Shown piece after piece: positions 11,401 through 24,100 of a stretch of DNA of 64,000 bases. Source of the DNA: Beroe forskalii (Eukaryota; Ctenophora; Nuda; Beroida; Beroidae); the NCBI GenBank assembly GCA_011033025.1, contig WFMF01000376.1, positions 62,001-126,000 of the forward strand. Reading direction: 5' to 3'. The notes below the pieces were generated by a model. That model was not told the origin of the DNA and did not search any database. It saw nothing but the letters and a program-made list of their open reading frames with translations. A program made the position numbers and the translations under genes. Within the stretch, counting starts at the first letter, position 1. Each line of letters begins with the position of its first letter.

Positions 11401-14400
11401 ATAGAAATGTAAGGAGTCAATGCCATTACCACGGCATTGGATATGTTCCAAAATACCTCAACAATCGTGAAAATTGTATCTGGCTCGAAATCTTTCATCG
11501 TGTTAGGGTCCCTGGATATTTTCCCAGCTGCTACAGTCATGTTAAGTCCTGCTACAGTAAATGAAATGCCACCTAACACCCCAATAAGGTAGACCACCCA
11601 GTCCCCCGAAGGGAGGATTGAGTCATTCCCCTCTGTTGCGTGATGTAGAGAGTTGTTAGGGAAGACTAGCCCAACAACCACCATCCACCCCACTCCTGTG
11701 ACTGCCTGCACCAAGTTGAGAGCCCTGTAGCCGAGCAAGGCAGCCGCTGTGTCGTAGAGGCCGGTGCCGAAGAGTCGGCACACGCCCACCACCCCACCCA
11801 GCACGGGGATGAGGTGCCGGTCTGCGTAGGTGGAGCTGATGCACATCGGCAGCACCGTGAGCAGAGACCACGCGGCGCCGTGGTAGATGTGGCTGACGAG
11901 GAGGCATCGCACGCGGGGCTCACAGAGCAGGGTCACCATGCGGTGGAGGGTGACACAGCTGTCAGACTCTCGAGTGGGGGGAAGTGAGTCCGGGGGATCT
12001 GGGGAGGAAGCACATTATACTGGTGTACTGAACAAGTGCACAGAAGTAAAGCATATCCCGTTTGGAAGTTTACAGTTTCCTGCCAAGTTTCATCATTGAG
12101 TTTTACCTGCCAACTAATATACTACATCTGCTAACATAAACGAACCAGGTAGTAAAAGGTATACTCTTTAAATCTCCCAATATCTCAATACAGTTACCTG
12201 ATATGAATACGTCATCGTCTGACGCCTCATCTCCTAGGAGTAGGGCGCTGTCTTGGGGCAACTGAGACGTCTTCTCCCTGAAATAGTTGAAAATAGTCGA
12301 TGATTTGAGAAAAATACCGTCTCTCATAGTAGTTATTGTACAAAATCTTACACCTTCGGCGCTATGATTTGCCAATCCACCAATAAATACGCTAATGGAA
12401 TATTTGAATATGCATTCTAATGGAATGAGGAAGAGTTTTCAAGTTTCCATACTTTTTGGCGCCTGGTTCGTGTGCTTTACCGCCCTCGTTCTTGGAAGGC
12501 CTCACTGCCACCGCTGCAAACACGCCAGATGCCACGGTGAACACAATACATAACCCAAAGTATAGGGTACGTGTTGATTTGGTGATCCTGGTAGAGTCAT
12601 CCAGGCACAGGTAGTTCATCAAATTTCCTGGGCGGATTCCGTGGGAATTAGAATGATGTGAAAACATGATATTTCTTCATACTGCGTCGCATCCCGTGAA
12701 CCCACAAGACATATTCATTTGGGCGAAAGGCTTGTTTAAAAACTGAGAAAACATCTGAGTATATCTTGAGGTTTATTTAAAACCTGTGATGCCGTTGAAG
12801 TTGTAGATAAAGAGATGGTAACTGAGGTTCCGTTCGATGTGCTCGTGTTTAGAAAGACTTGTCACAAAGTTTGGTGTTACAACCCAAATCATTCCCGTTC
12901 CTACACCTGAAAGTGGAGGCAGCAATAAGCTTTAGTTACGATTCATAGAGTAGAGGCTAGGTTTCTGAGGTATTGATTGAAGTCTTACATTTCATTTTAT
13001 CTATACTCATTACTCTCGTCTACTTTGCTAGCGTGGAACCACACTAGCAAATCGGTTGTGGACCGTTCCGCTACTGGTTCGCAAGCGGTTCGCTAGCGTG
13101 GAACCACGCTAGACCAACTCGTCAGGGTGACCTGTTCACAGACAATTCTCCATTTAACACTTGGACTTGTGTCTGATATAAGTCAAGTTAGGTACTGAAA
13201 AGTTTGGCATCAATCTTTAACTGTCACATCAATACAGGGTGTTTCGAGTCTCGTGTCTAAAAAGTGATTCTTTATTGCTTAGTTCATAGAGGAGCAAATG
13301 TTTGACTCAAAACACCCTGTACATTACAAATGTTCATTGCTCACCAACCTGTGAGCACAGATCCGAATACTATCATGAACTTGTTGAGTGTAACCATGCC
13401 AGCATAGAGCCCTGTGTGCAGTAAACAGGATGCTGCTATCAGAGCCCTGTAACCCACCCAGGGGCGAAGTGGTGGAGAGATCAGGGCACCAACTATAGCC
13501 ATCACTGCTATAATACCTGTAAGATTGGGGTTAGGGTACCAACTATAGCCATCACTGCTATAATACCTGCAAGATTGGGGTTAGGGCACCAACTATAGCC
13601 ATCACTGCTATAATACCTGTAAGATTGGGGTTAGGGCACCAACTATAGCCATCACTGCTATAATACCTGCAAGATTGGGGTAAGGGCACCAACTATGGCC
13701 ATCACTGCTATAATACCTGCAAGATTGGGGTAAGGGCACCAACTATAGCCATCACTGCTATAATACCTGCAAGATTGGGGTTAGGGTACCAACTATAGCC
13801 ATCACCGCTATAATACCTGCAAGATTGGGGTAAGGGCACCAACAATAGCCATCACTGCTATAATACCTGTAAGATTGGGGTTAGGGTACCAACTATAGCC
13901 ATCACTGCTATAATACCTGCAAGATTGGGGTTAGGGCACCAACTATAGCCATCACTGCTATAATACCTGTAAGATTGGTGTAAGGGCACCAACTATGGCC
14001 ATCACTGCTATAATACCTGCAAGATTGGGGTTAGGGCACGAACTATAGCCATCACTGCTATAATACCTGCAAGATTGGGGTTAGGGCACCAACTATAGCC
14101 ATCACTGCTATAATACCTGCAAGATTGGGGTTAGGGCACCAACTATAGCCATCACTGCTATAATACCTGTAAGATTAGGGTTAGGGCACCAACTATAGCC
14201 ATCACTGCTATAATACCTGCAAGATTGGGGTTATGGCACCAACTATGGCCATCACTGCTATAATACCTGCAAGATTGGGGTTAGGGCACCAACTATAGCC
14301 ATCACTCTGACTAAAGCATCCTAGTTTTGAGGCTACATACTCTGACTGAAGTATCCTAGTTTTGAGGCTACATACTCTGACTGAAGTATCCTAGTTTTGA

Positions 14401-17400
14401 GGCTACCTACTCTGACTGAAGTATCCTAGTTTTGAGGATACCTACTCTGACTGAAGTATCCTAGTTTTGAGGCTACATACTCTGACTGAAGTATCCTAGT
14501 TTTGAGGATACCTACTCTGACTGAAGTATCCTAGTTTTGAGGATACATACTTTGACTGAAGTATCCTAGTTTTGAGGATACATACTCTGACTGAAGTATC
14601 CTAGTTTTGAGGCTACATACTTTGACTGAAGCATCCTAATTTGAGGCTACATACTCTGACTGAAGTATCCTAGTATTGAGGCTACATACTTTGACTGAAG
14701 TATCCTAGTTTTAAGGCTACATACGTTGACTGAAGTATCCTAGTTTTGAGGCTACCTACTCTGACTGAAGTATCCTAGTTTTGAGGATACCTACTCTGAC
14801 TGAAGTATCCTAGTTTTGAGGATACCTACTCTGACTGAAGTATCCTAGTTTTGAGGATACCTACTCTGACTGAAGTATCCTAGTTTTGAGGCTACCTACT
14901 CTGACTGAAGTATCCTAGTTTTGAGGATACCTACTCTGACTGAAGTATCTAGTTTTGACTGATCCTAGTTTTGAGGATACCTACTCTGACTGAAGTATCC
15001 TAGTTTTGAGGATACATACTCTGACTGAAGTATCCTAGTTTTGAGGATACCTACTCTGACTGAAGTATCCTAGTTTTGAGGCTACATACTCTGACTGAAG
15101 TATCCTAGTTTTGACGAAACCTACTCTGACTGAAGTATCCTAGTTTTGAGGCTACATACTCTGACTGAAGTATCCAAGTTTTGACGCTACATACTTTGAC
15201 TGAAGTATCCTAGTTTTGAGCTACATACTTTGACTGAAGTATCCTAGTTTTGAGGCTACCTACTCTGACTGAAGTATCCAAGTTTTGAGGCTACATACTC
15301 TGACTGAAGTATCCTAGTTTTGAGGCTACATACTCTGACTGAAGTATCCTAGTTTTGAGGCTACCTACTTTGACTGAAGTATCCTAGTTTTGAGGCTACA
15401 TACTCTGACTGAAGTATCCTAGTTTTGAAGATACGTCCTCGCCACTGTCTTCTAGGGCTGTGTTCATGAGACTGGTTGACGTGTTGAACGCTGCATTGAC
15501 CACCATCAGCACCAGACTCACTGCGATGATGTTCCATATCTCCACATGTCCCATCCTTGGAATGATTAAATGTGAATTGGAGGCTTGAGGGCAGGAATGT
15601 TCAATCCAAATATTCTCATCTAGTACATATCCTGACTACACAATTTTCAATAAGAATTGGAGAAGGAAAAATTTCTAACTTAGACTTGAGTTACGAGTTA
15701 CCTAGTTCATAAAATCAAAAAGTAAAGGAGGAAATTTTCAGTCATCTTGACTCTTGTGCAGGGATTAATTAATGCGGAAATAATCAAACTAGAAATAAAA
15801 ATTAAGAATAAAAAGCCGCGCTTCAAAATTAAAAGCTAATTAAGAAATTTTTATTAAACCATATCTCTACAAAAAGAATTTCACCGGGCTGATTGCTGTA
15901 ATCCTTTATTAGCATCATGATGCCATGCTTGATTCTGTGAGGATCCCTCATAGATGAAGCTTTGTTCTTGACGTTGGACTGGTTTTCAACAGTTCAGGGG
16001 CACTGCAGCTTAATATTAAACAATGTAACACATTCCTGTGATGCCGCCCTGGCCAGGGCGATAACCCCGTGGAAAAAGAGAGTCGTGACTATCTGAACGA
16101 TTTATCGAAAAATCTTGGAAGCGTGAAATGCTGACCCTAAGCCCTCCTGCAATAATAAAAGGGAATTTGTTATTTGATAAACTTAATGATACAGATGCAT
16201 TTCACTGCGGGTAAGGGGAGCAGTAGAGCACAGCAGTAGAGCACAGCCACACTTATAATGTGCCACAAGCTTAGAATGTAAAAACCACTGAGTTGGATAT
16301 CAAACAAAACAAAGAGCAAAGACAATATGTGGAGTACAGTACCGTGCCAATGAAACGAAGAGCTTCACGTTATTGATCACATTCGACATGATGCTGAACG
16401 TGGACATTTCATTTAATCTGTGCATTGTACAATGTACATGTGCTTATTTTGAGCTCTTCAAGAGCTATCAACTACTTCGAACATGAAGTTATTAAATCGT
16501 ACAATAAACCTGGCATATAGGCTGAGCAGGACAGGGGGACATAGACACAGGATAGAGAAATAGAAATAGAAATAGAAACAAAGCCAAGTCAGAGAGCAGT
16601 AACGTCAGACTTAAAAACATGGGGTACACAAACGCGCAGTGGTAGCTGTCCTTGTATTACTGGTAGTGCGTTATCGCACTTTTATAGCGTTCTACACTTG
16701 TATAGCGTTACAAAAATCGTAAAGCGTTATCAAACGTTTTTTATCTACTTTTTTTTTAAAAATTTTCTTATTTTTTTATTTTTCTTTATTTTCGAAATTC
16801 ATTATCAATTCTAGGAGCACTCAAAGATTACGGTGTGAGCGGCAAAAATTTCAAAAACTTGGTACGAATGATCAGTAAAAAGCTCGGTTGAAATGTATTT
16901 TTCTTCAAGGCGAAAATTACCTTTTAAATTTTCGAAAAACAGCACTCAGAAATTACGGGTTTACCGTCACAAATTTTAGAAAAAGGAACAAATTTTTGAT
17001 AATAGTGTGTTTCGTTCACTGCAGACTTCATTCAATACACTATAATTGATTAGATACACTATAATTTATTAGTTTTAATACAAATCTGTAATGGATTGCT
17101 TCATGGATACAATCATATCATACGGTGAGTAACCGTCTATGAATTTTATCATGACAAAAATCGTGATTCGTGAAATGATTTTTGTTTTGTTTTCTATTTA
17201 TTTTTATAATTTAACTAGAATATTTTTGTTGAAAAAAGCAAAAAAATGTGTTGGACTCCCCCCTTCGTCACTATCAAATGGGCCCGCAAGTTAAGCTAAT
17301 TAACGCTGAGTCAAAAACTCAATGCTGTGATTCTCAGGAAACGAATGGAAATCTCACTTTAGCTAACTTTAGCACACACTCAACCAATGCTTTGTGGTTT

Positions 17401-20400
17401 GTGTACTGGAAAGATTTCCTAGAAACAGCTCACAATGAAACACAGCTCTGGGGATATCGGCAAGGCAATGCAGGAGGAGCCGCATAGAAGTACAATGTAC
17501 CATGGTAGAGCGCTCACTCACAGCAAATTGAACATCATGGTACATATATTACTCGGTTGTACTTTAGCCTCTGCATGGAATAATTCGTGGTGAAGGTGAC
17601 GTCATTTTCATAGCTTTAAATGGTGCATGTTGATGCCTTGCCCGGCTTATTGATTCATGTGGGTGAGCAATAATACCGGACTTCAGTAACCTTGAGTGTT
17701 GATAAATTAAGCAGGAACAAGATAAATCAAGCTGAAACAACCCGAAGAAACCCAAAAATTCCAAAACCTCTCCCAATCAAGCTTAAAGGAATCGAAACTA
17801 AGCCAAAACAAGTCAATTTAACCCGAAGCAAGCACAATGTACAGTTCCTATTTGCGATTCCCATTTATCCCAGCCTGTTTTTTGAACTTGCTATCTCTTT
17901 TTCAAACATAATATTCTCGCCATTTTATCAGCTCTGTTGTATGATCCCATGTACTCCAGGTGGCACTGATGCAGACGATGAGTTATCCTGCTGGGAAGGA
18001 CCGCACTGTAACCTAGTCTCAGACACAGAAGACATGGACTTGACTGAGTCCTCAGGTTTATTATCCCTCCATTTTCGTATGGGTGTTGAATCAAATGTGT
18101 AAAACTTGCAAAATTACTACTAAAACTTATTGTTTTTTAGACAATTTCATGATTTTCCAATAGATTTTCAATAGATTTTCCCTTGAATCCCGATGCAATA
18201 ATCTCGGAATAACCTCCCCTCGGGATGACGAATATCCGTTTCAGATCCGTTAGACAAGAGGAAGATGGTGCGGATTGACACCGCTCTCACCACTACTGGC
18301 ACCCTGCCAGAAGTCAGAGTCCCTCCAGCGTCCCTAGCCAAGAGAGGTGGATATTATTCTATGTGTATTTGTGTATATTTTATGTATATTTACAGGGTGC
18401 GATGTTTCAAGCAGTGCGATGTTTCAAGCAGTGCGATGTTTCAAGCAGTGCGATGTTTCAAGCAGTGCGGTTCATTGATTGCATTGCAGTCCCCAGTAAA
18501 CAGTCAATTTCTGCTCGAAATGTTTTAAGAAAAATGCTGCAAAACTGATCATCATTTCTCGAAAATATGAGGTTATGACCGAAGTAAAAGTATTGAAATG
18601 CACGATCGAAAACTGGTTCTGCTGCGAGAATGAGATTTTGTTGCCGGAGTAGAAAGTTTTGAAATACACGAACAAATGATTTTGCGATTGACGTCATGGT
18701 GCCATTGTGGAGGGTTGCTGTATTTTCAAGAAAATTGTCTGTGTCATTATACCTTGACAGTCATGAGCATAGACCTTTGTATTTAGAGGGTATGTAACCA
18801 GAGGGCGGGTTTTTGCTGTGTATTACTCACTACTTACTTAGTACAACATTATATTATCAATTTTCTGATCTTTAATTTAGCATTTATATATTATTGCCAT
18901 TAATTGTTTTAAATTGTTGTGGGTTCGAGCCCCTATCACCTATGGCCCTCTCACTTTCAGTGCATCCGAGTTTATACTTAAAGTCACGAATTGATTAATT
19001 AATTATGTGTTCGGCTGCGAGCAGGTGAATTACAGATAGAACCAAGCATTGACATGTTTTAATAAATAGCGAGGTGTTAAATTGCGAGGCTAATAAATTG
19101 CGAGGTATCAACTATCAAATGTAGATAAGTGTTTTACACTCGACATACAGGTATATTTGGTATGCCCGAGAAAGGTGTTTACCTACCAATGTGTCATATT
19201 TTTCAGCATAAACCGAACTACTTTAGTAAAATATAATGTAAATTTGCGTCATTTCAGAAAAGCTGAAAACACGACACCGAAGCGCAACGAAAGAGCCATC
19301 TCAGGAGGGAAGCTCAACTTCAAGTGAGTTAAATAATTGTCAGCGATCTGTACACATGTAAGCGTAGGCATGAAAACGACAGAGGGTTCTATATTTCTGA
19401 AAATCCTCTAAGATTTCTAGCGGGTTTATGATACGTAAACACTTGCCTGATAGGGCCAGGGTACACATTGGTTTAGACCCTCGTCCTACGGGTTCGGGCC
19501 GAAACCGGATACATCCCTAAGGAAGTTTCCCAAAATGGGCCCCATAGGATCGTGTTTATGTATAATTTTGAGTATCACACAATAGTCCGGACACATCTAT
19601 AGCACAAACACAGTACACACGGCGGTATCATTGTATGTTTATAAGTGAATCCTCGAATTCGTCTCGAGATTACACAATGCACATAAAATACAGTAATAAA
19701 CCCTCATGTGCTGCGTACACTAGCATTATTCTATCTATGCGGGTTCTATCTCAAACAGATCACTTTGTACGCCGTGTATATTATGTATCTTTTTAGAGTA
19801 TGAGGGAGCAAAAATTAAACGTATTGAGCCGTCATTGGATTCACATGGAATGATAATTTCTTCGGAAATAAAAAGGTTGACCTAAAATTCAAAGAAAAAC
19901 GATGAATAGAATTAATCTTACTATATATAATGCGTGTTGTTAATATATATATATTTATTTATTTATTTATTTATTTATGGCGATTCGTTTCAAGTAGGCA
20001 ACGAAATTCTTTTTCATCGTGTTGCAAAAACTTTATAATAAATCAGAAAAATAATACGAGATTTTTCGGCCACCCTGAGGGCGTGGTGGGCCACGCCCTT
20101 TTTTCGCAAAATTAAAGTTTCGAATTTCCCAAAATTCTTTCGCCATCGAGTTGCTTATGATGAATAAAAATTTTGAGAATTTTGTCCGAATTATTGGGTC
20201 ACCCTGAGGGGCGTGGGGGGCCACGCCCTTTTTCATAAAATTAAACTTTCGAATTTTGAAAATTCCTTCGCCATTGAGTTGCTTATGATGAATAAAAATT
20301 TTGAGAATTTTGTCCGAATTATTGGGTCACCCTAAGGGGCGTGGGAGGCCACGCCCTTTTTTCGAAAAAAAAGATTTTCGAATTTTTTCAAAATTCCTTC

Positions 20401-21101
20401 GCTATGGAGTTGCTTATGATGAGTAAAGGTTTTGAGAATATTGTCGGCAATATTGGGTTACCGTTGGGGGCGTGGGAAGCTTTTTTTCGTAGAAATTTAA
20501 GTTTTGAATTTCCCCTCCAAACTCGCTCGGTCAAATAACTGTCAAAGGGACATGTGGCCGTTAGCTCATGCGGCTGCCATCAATCGCCGTCCGTAGGACG
20601 GGAACCGACTAGTACTGTATTAATAGTAAAAGTGTCCTTGCAATGTAATCAGAAAAATCTCAAAATTTGAGGTAAAGTGCGGTGCAGTTGCGGAAAGTTA
20701 TGAGAAATAAGAATGACAGTCATGACTCATGGCTAAGGTTTTTTCCTTCGTGGTGTAATCAGGCTATCAATGTCACCGAAGTGCGTTGCCTTATACTAAT
20801 ACCACTCTGCTTCATCCCTGGAATGTGTAACCTATCAGACTCGCTACGACCCTATAGGGTCGTTGCGAGTCTGATAGGAGGGCGGTGGAAAACCAGACAG
20901 CTATAGCTGTCTGGTTTTCCACCCCCCCCCTTTTTTATCATCCCTTTTCCTTCCACCACCCCGGAAATAAGCCTGCCTTTTTGTGTTTCAGGTCCCTCCA
21001 TGACTGGTATAGACAGTGTTATCAAGAGGCGGTACATCATACCAGAGTGCATTCCAGATAACACTAGTGGCAATGCCAACGATATGCTCACTGGGGACTG
21101 A
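8425..21101 (+). CDS. X-box gene, unrecognised 266-residue protein
   Basis: Eight exons (8425-8527, 9619-9764, 10460-10560, 10803-10879, 17960-18055, 18245-18346, 19258-19323, 20992-21101) total 801 bases with every phase matching. The protein starts MASENRGGRSRKHK, has a very basic block (KKLKRRKNRKVKRSR), Ser- and Asp-rich stretches, and a C-terminal part containing VIKRRYIIPECIPDN. No domain, signal peptide or membrane segment is visible, so it is probably largely disordered. The X-box just upstream makes a ciliary or flagellar role plausible, but this is inference. Intron 1 carries a 31-bp array of its own acceptor; intron 4 (7.1 kb) houses the antisense UNC93-like gene. Two donors are weak (GTTTGA after 8527, GTTTAT after 18055). 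The third donor was placed at 10561 because only that site restores frame. Confidence 0.7.
8528..8995. other. Intron 1 upstream part, nothing recognised
   Basis: This AT-rich unique sequence lies between the first donor and the 31-bp array. A 79-codon open frame (8635-8874) has no supporting splice signals or similarity and is not called. Confidence 0.4.
8996..9618 (+). repeat. 31-bp minisatellite of a 3' splice site
   Basis: About 21 tandem units of 31 bases (a few shortened). Each reads pyrimidine tract, CAG, then AAGGGCATCCCTTTGACC. The last CAG, at 9616-9618, is the acceptor of exon 2, whose first bases are that same AAGGGCATCCCTTTGACC. The array therefore multiplies the exon-2 acceptor and exon start. 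Confidence 0.85.
11271..15554 (-). CDS. UNC93-like multipass transporter family protein
   Basis: Six exons on the minus strand (15554-15404, 13516-13349, 12906-12784, 12627-12453, 12277-12198, 11998-11271) total 1425 bases, giving 474 residues with all phases matching. This is close to the about 457 residues of UNC93A. The order of membrane segments fits the UNC93 branch of the major facilitator superfamily: a first helix (IIAVSLVLMVVNAAFN) followed by TSTSLMN, the LGYFSQ to VGALISPP stretch, a GVGTGMIWVVTPNF loop, an acidic cytoplasmic loop (GDEASDDD), then a second bundle of hydrophobic helices ending in a basic tail. Family members act at the plasma membrane or endosomes; the substrate cannot be read. 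The gene is nested antisense within intron 4 of the X-box gene. Its first intron consists only of two splice-junction arrays, and intron 2 holds an 85-bp mini-MITE. Confidence 0.85.
13235..13319. mobile_element. 85-bp mariner-like mini-MITE
   Basis: CAGGGTGTTTCGAGTC and its near-perfect complement (one mismatch in 16) bound an 85-base element flanked by TA on both sides. It lies in the second UNC93 intron, about 30 bases past the donor of exon 2. Confidence 0.7.
13486..14305 (-). repeat. 50-bp minisatellite of UNC93 intron-1 acceptor
   Basis: About 17 units of 50 bases. On the gene strand each reads CTAACCCCAATCTTGCAG, then the first 32 bases of exon 2 (starting GTATTATAGCAGTGATGG). The unit at 13486-13516 is the real exon start. 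Each copy has a CTAAC branch-point-like word and a CAG acceptor. Confidence 0.9.
14306..15428 (-). repeat. 35-bp minisatellite of UNC93 intron-1 donor
   Basis: About 32 units of 35 bases. On the gene strand each is 25 bases of the exon-1 end (CTAGGATACTTCAGTCAGA) plus a donor, GTATGT or GTAGGT, and four more bases. The outermost unit (15404-15428) is the real end of exon 1. Nearly all copies keep a consensus donor. The array abuts the acceptor array at about 14305 with no unique DNA between. Confidence 0.9.
15555..17959. other. Rest of X-box gene intron 4, nothing recognised
   Basis: AT-rich sequence upstream of the nested UNC93-like gene should contain its promoter. I see no clear motif, RNA gene or transposon end. 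Open frames at 17248-17487 and 17692-18102 are not supported, except that the latter overlaps the real exon at 17960-18055. Confidence 0.4.
18397..18470. repeat. 17-bp minisatellite
   Basis: Four to five tandem copies of GTGCGATGTTTCAAGCA lie in intron 6 of the X-box gene, about 50 bases past the donor at 18347. Confidence 0.8.
19430..19545. repeat. Dispersed repeat shared with 30088-30250
   Basis: The run CACTTGCCTGATAGGGCC, followed by ATTGGTTTAGACCCTCG and a GAAACCGGATACATCC-like block, recurs in the same order in the ATPAF1 intron at 30088-30250. It is a low-copy interspersed repeat of unknown class. Confidence 0.6.
20000..20520. repeat. About 128-bp tandem repeat, four copies
   Basis: The landmark CACCCTGAGGGGCGTGGGGGGC recurs at about 20070, 20199, 20326 and 20457, each followed by a poly-T/poly-A stretch and CCATTGAGTTGCTTATGATG. 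It lies in intron 7 of the X-box gene. Confidence 0.75.
20831..20923. repeat. Two adjacent long palindromes
   Basis: A 48-bp palindrome with one mismatch (20831-20878, centre CCTATAGG) is followed five bases later by a perfect 40-bp palindrome (20884-20923, centre GCTATAGC). Both lie about 70 bases upstream of the last acceptor of the X-box gene and would form strong RNA hairpins. Confidence 0.85.
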
Positions 21102-24100
21102 GTGCCTGGTATTCATGGTATGTAAACTTCTGAGTGTTGTGTTCCAGTGTCAATTCCCATCGCCTCTATTTTATAGTCTCTAAGTAGTCTTCCCAGCTAA
21201 CAGTCCGAAAATATACCAGCTGACGTAGCTGTCATCAATCTACATGAACTGTCAACTGAAACATCATGACGAACTGACACGACGAACTGGCAGACTTATC
21301 ATATAAAAAGCTGCGCAGATGAAGGCTGATGAATGATTAGTCATTTTCGAGCTGGTTACACGATCTGGTATTTCATTATGATAATGATCGATATTGGGGT
21401 GATAATGGATTGATTATGATGAATATAAGTGACTATTACTCATCAATAAACCATTAGAGCAATCATCGGTGTGTACTATGTTCAAATATGTGGATAATGA
21501 CTTTACTTGTACAATGCATTAACTTTCTTATCATTTTAGCAAGCCCTTGATATCCCTTGATATCCCTGGATATCCCTGGATATCCCTGGATATCCCTGTA
21601 CTAATTGATGAGTCGCGATCTTATCTTCAAGCGTTCCTGAAGGCTAAATGTTAGGCCAAACCATCAGAAGTATCAAAAGCTCTCAAGAAGGAACGTGACT
21701 CAAGAGACTGAGGCAGTATAAGTCGTAGAGAGGAGCAACACAGCAGATTGACGATGGTGCAGCTTAAGATGTTTTGTGTAACTCTGTGAACGTGAACTGT
21801 TGAGTAAAATATATAGCAGGTACAAGCTAATGTGTTTTTGTACCAATTTAAACACTCGCGAGCTAAGGAGTTATAGTGTTATACTCATTAAGTCAATCTT
21901 GAGCGGAATATTGAGGTGTGATACCATGTTCACTGTTCAGTAAAAGGTGTCAAAGTCAGCTGTATACCAATTATTTAGACGAATTGAGCTCATATAGCTG
22001 TAAGATTCTCTTAAAAATACCGGCACTAGAGAAAATCTCCTCAATCTGCCTTTGTTTAACCGGTCCTTATTAAGGACCAAATACATTTTTAAACTTTGGT
22101 CCAGTGAGCCAGTAAAAGTGGGGCCGCGGATATTTTTATCTACAAAGTACAAACCACACTACAGAAGTGCTGCATCCTGATCAATCTCCATAGTTAGTAG
22201 GCAAAAATGTATTGATGTTATAGGACATAGGTCAGTAGGTCGACAAATGCTGAAGGAATGGTTTTAAAATTAAGAGGCTCTGCAAGATTTTACTTACTGA
22301 CTACTGCGGGCATCAGAAACGCAATATGAGAATATGTATGCCAAGAAAAGCATTATTTCAACGAACAGACGTTGCTAAGCAAGTTATGCAAGGTCTTGAA
22401 GGGTCTGCGAGCTAATGAAATTGCCATGACTTGCCATGAATAAAACACTCGCATATGTTATAGTATTATCTTGACGGCGATGAGATTGAACCGTGCACAG
22501 CATCGGATAAGCATTTCACACCAGAAATACTTCCCATTAGGTTAAGGTAAAGGGTTAAACGCTCATTCTGTACCATGCTCATTTTAACCGAATTTCTGTG
22601 ATTTATAAACTCTCTAGTTCAAATAAGGGAATGCAGGAGCGATTTAGAATTTAATTTGGTTTCCACTTTATGTGCGTGATTATAACTCCGGTTATTTCCG
22701 TTCTATGCAGATAAGATTATAATACCAGCCACGTGCTTTGTTCACCAAATTCAAATCAGTCATTGATTGGAACGTGAGTCGTGCCGTGACTGTGCAATGT
22801 GAATTAAGTAAACCTTGACCCTGCTTGCCATGATAATTCTTTAATCTGAGCTGAGATCGAAAGTAAACCGTCTCGAAATGACTCACAAAGTACATGGTTT
22901 ACACATGTGGTTTTAAAAAGCTTATTCAGTGGGGTCACGCCGCTATAAGGTTGCATGTCTGAAGTGTTTTGAAACTGTTTGTGGGGTTATGTGGCATTGA
23001 CTAAATGACACTCCATTACAATGCTAACAAATTATAAGGACACGCTGTGATAGTTTGTAAAAACCAAACACTTCCTTCTTTAGTTAAGATTTAATTTTGA
23101 AAAATTCTAAAAAATGCTATAAAATTTATCCATGCAAATTTTGGAGTTGTTTCGGTGTTAACAAATGGTTTGAACAGCGAATTGGTCGGAAACTGCGCGC
23201 AGTGCTTTCGGTCTTAAACTGATTTATGTTTTACTTGTAGGCAGTTAAGCCTCAGGGTGTTTTTGTAACGTGGCTGAAATATTGGGGAAGTGCGAGGACC
23301 TGGATGAACTGGTCAAATTTACATGACGTTATCACTTATCATTGTGAAAAAGTAAAAAACTTTTAAAAGAAACTTGAAAAATGTTTCAAATTTCATTCAA
23401 ACAAAGTTTAAAGTCCGAAATTCGCTTCTCATTCCAAGAATTTTTGCAGATAAAAACTTATTAATGAAATATGCATCTTGTTGATGTTCAGAAAGGTCCT
23501 CCCCTTTCAATAAGTTGAATGTGGATCTGGATAATACCTGTTTACTTCGTAGCTTTTTAGTCATTGACTCGCTTAAATTTATTGCAATTTTTAGAACTCG
23601 TAGTTATCCATTCATTAATTTTGCGGATACCTTTAAGTGCACTCCAATTATAACGTGTGGCACAAATTTATCTTTAAAGAAAGAGAAAATAGAGTGATTT
23701 AAATAGCGGAATTTCAAGAGCGTTCTTATGATATATTTTAAATTTGATCCGTGAAAGGATATTCGAGCAATTTTTTCAGATACTATGCAAGGTAAATTAT
23801 TAATTCTAATTTCACCCTTCAAGACAAGATACCTGCATATTTATTTCATAGTAATTTTAGACAGTGTTCATACTTCAAAAAATGTACAGTGAGCACCTAT
23901 AAAAACTATTAATCAATAAAGATATTATAATGTGTAATTCATGTTTAGAACTTTAAATTCCATCAAATCCAAAGTATTTTTCCAGATTTCTCTATTAAAT
24001 GGATTCTATCATTTCAGCATGGTACAAGGATCATGATAGATTGAAGGCTTTCGTTGTTGTGTCTCTTAAACAGACACTTTATTTCGCCTACGAAAAGGAT

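Noticed and set aside
15555-17959. Extra exons in the ORFs at 17248-17487 and 17692-18102
   Set aside because: No matching acceptor or donor with correct phase, except the real exon 17960-18055.
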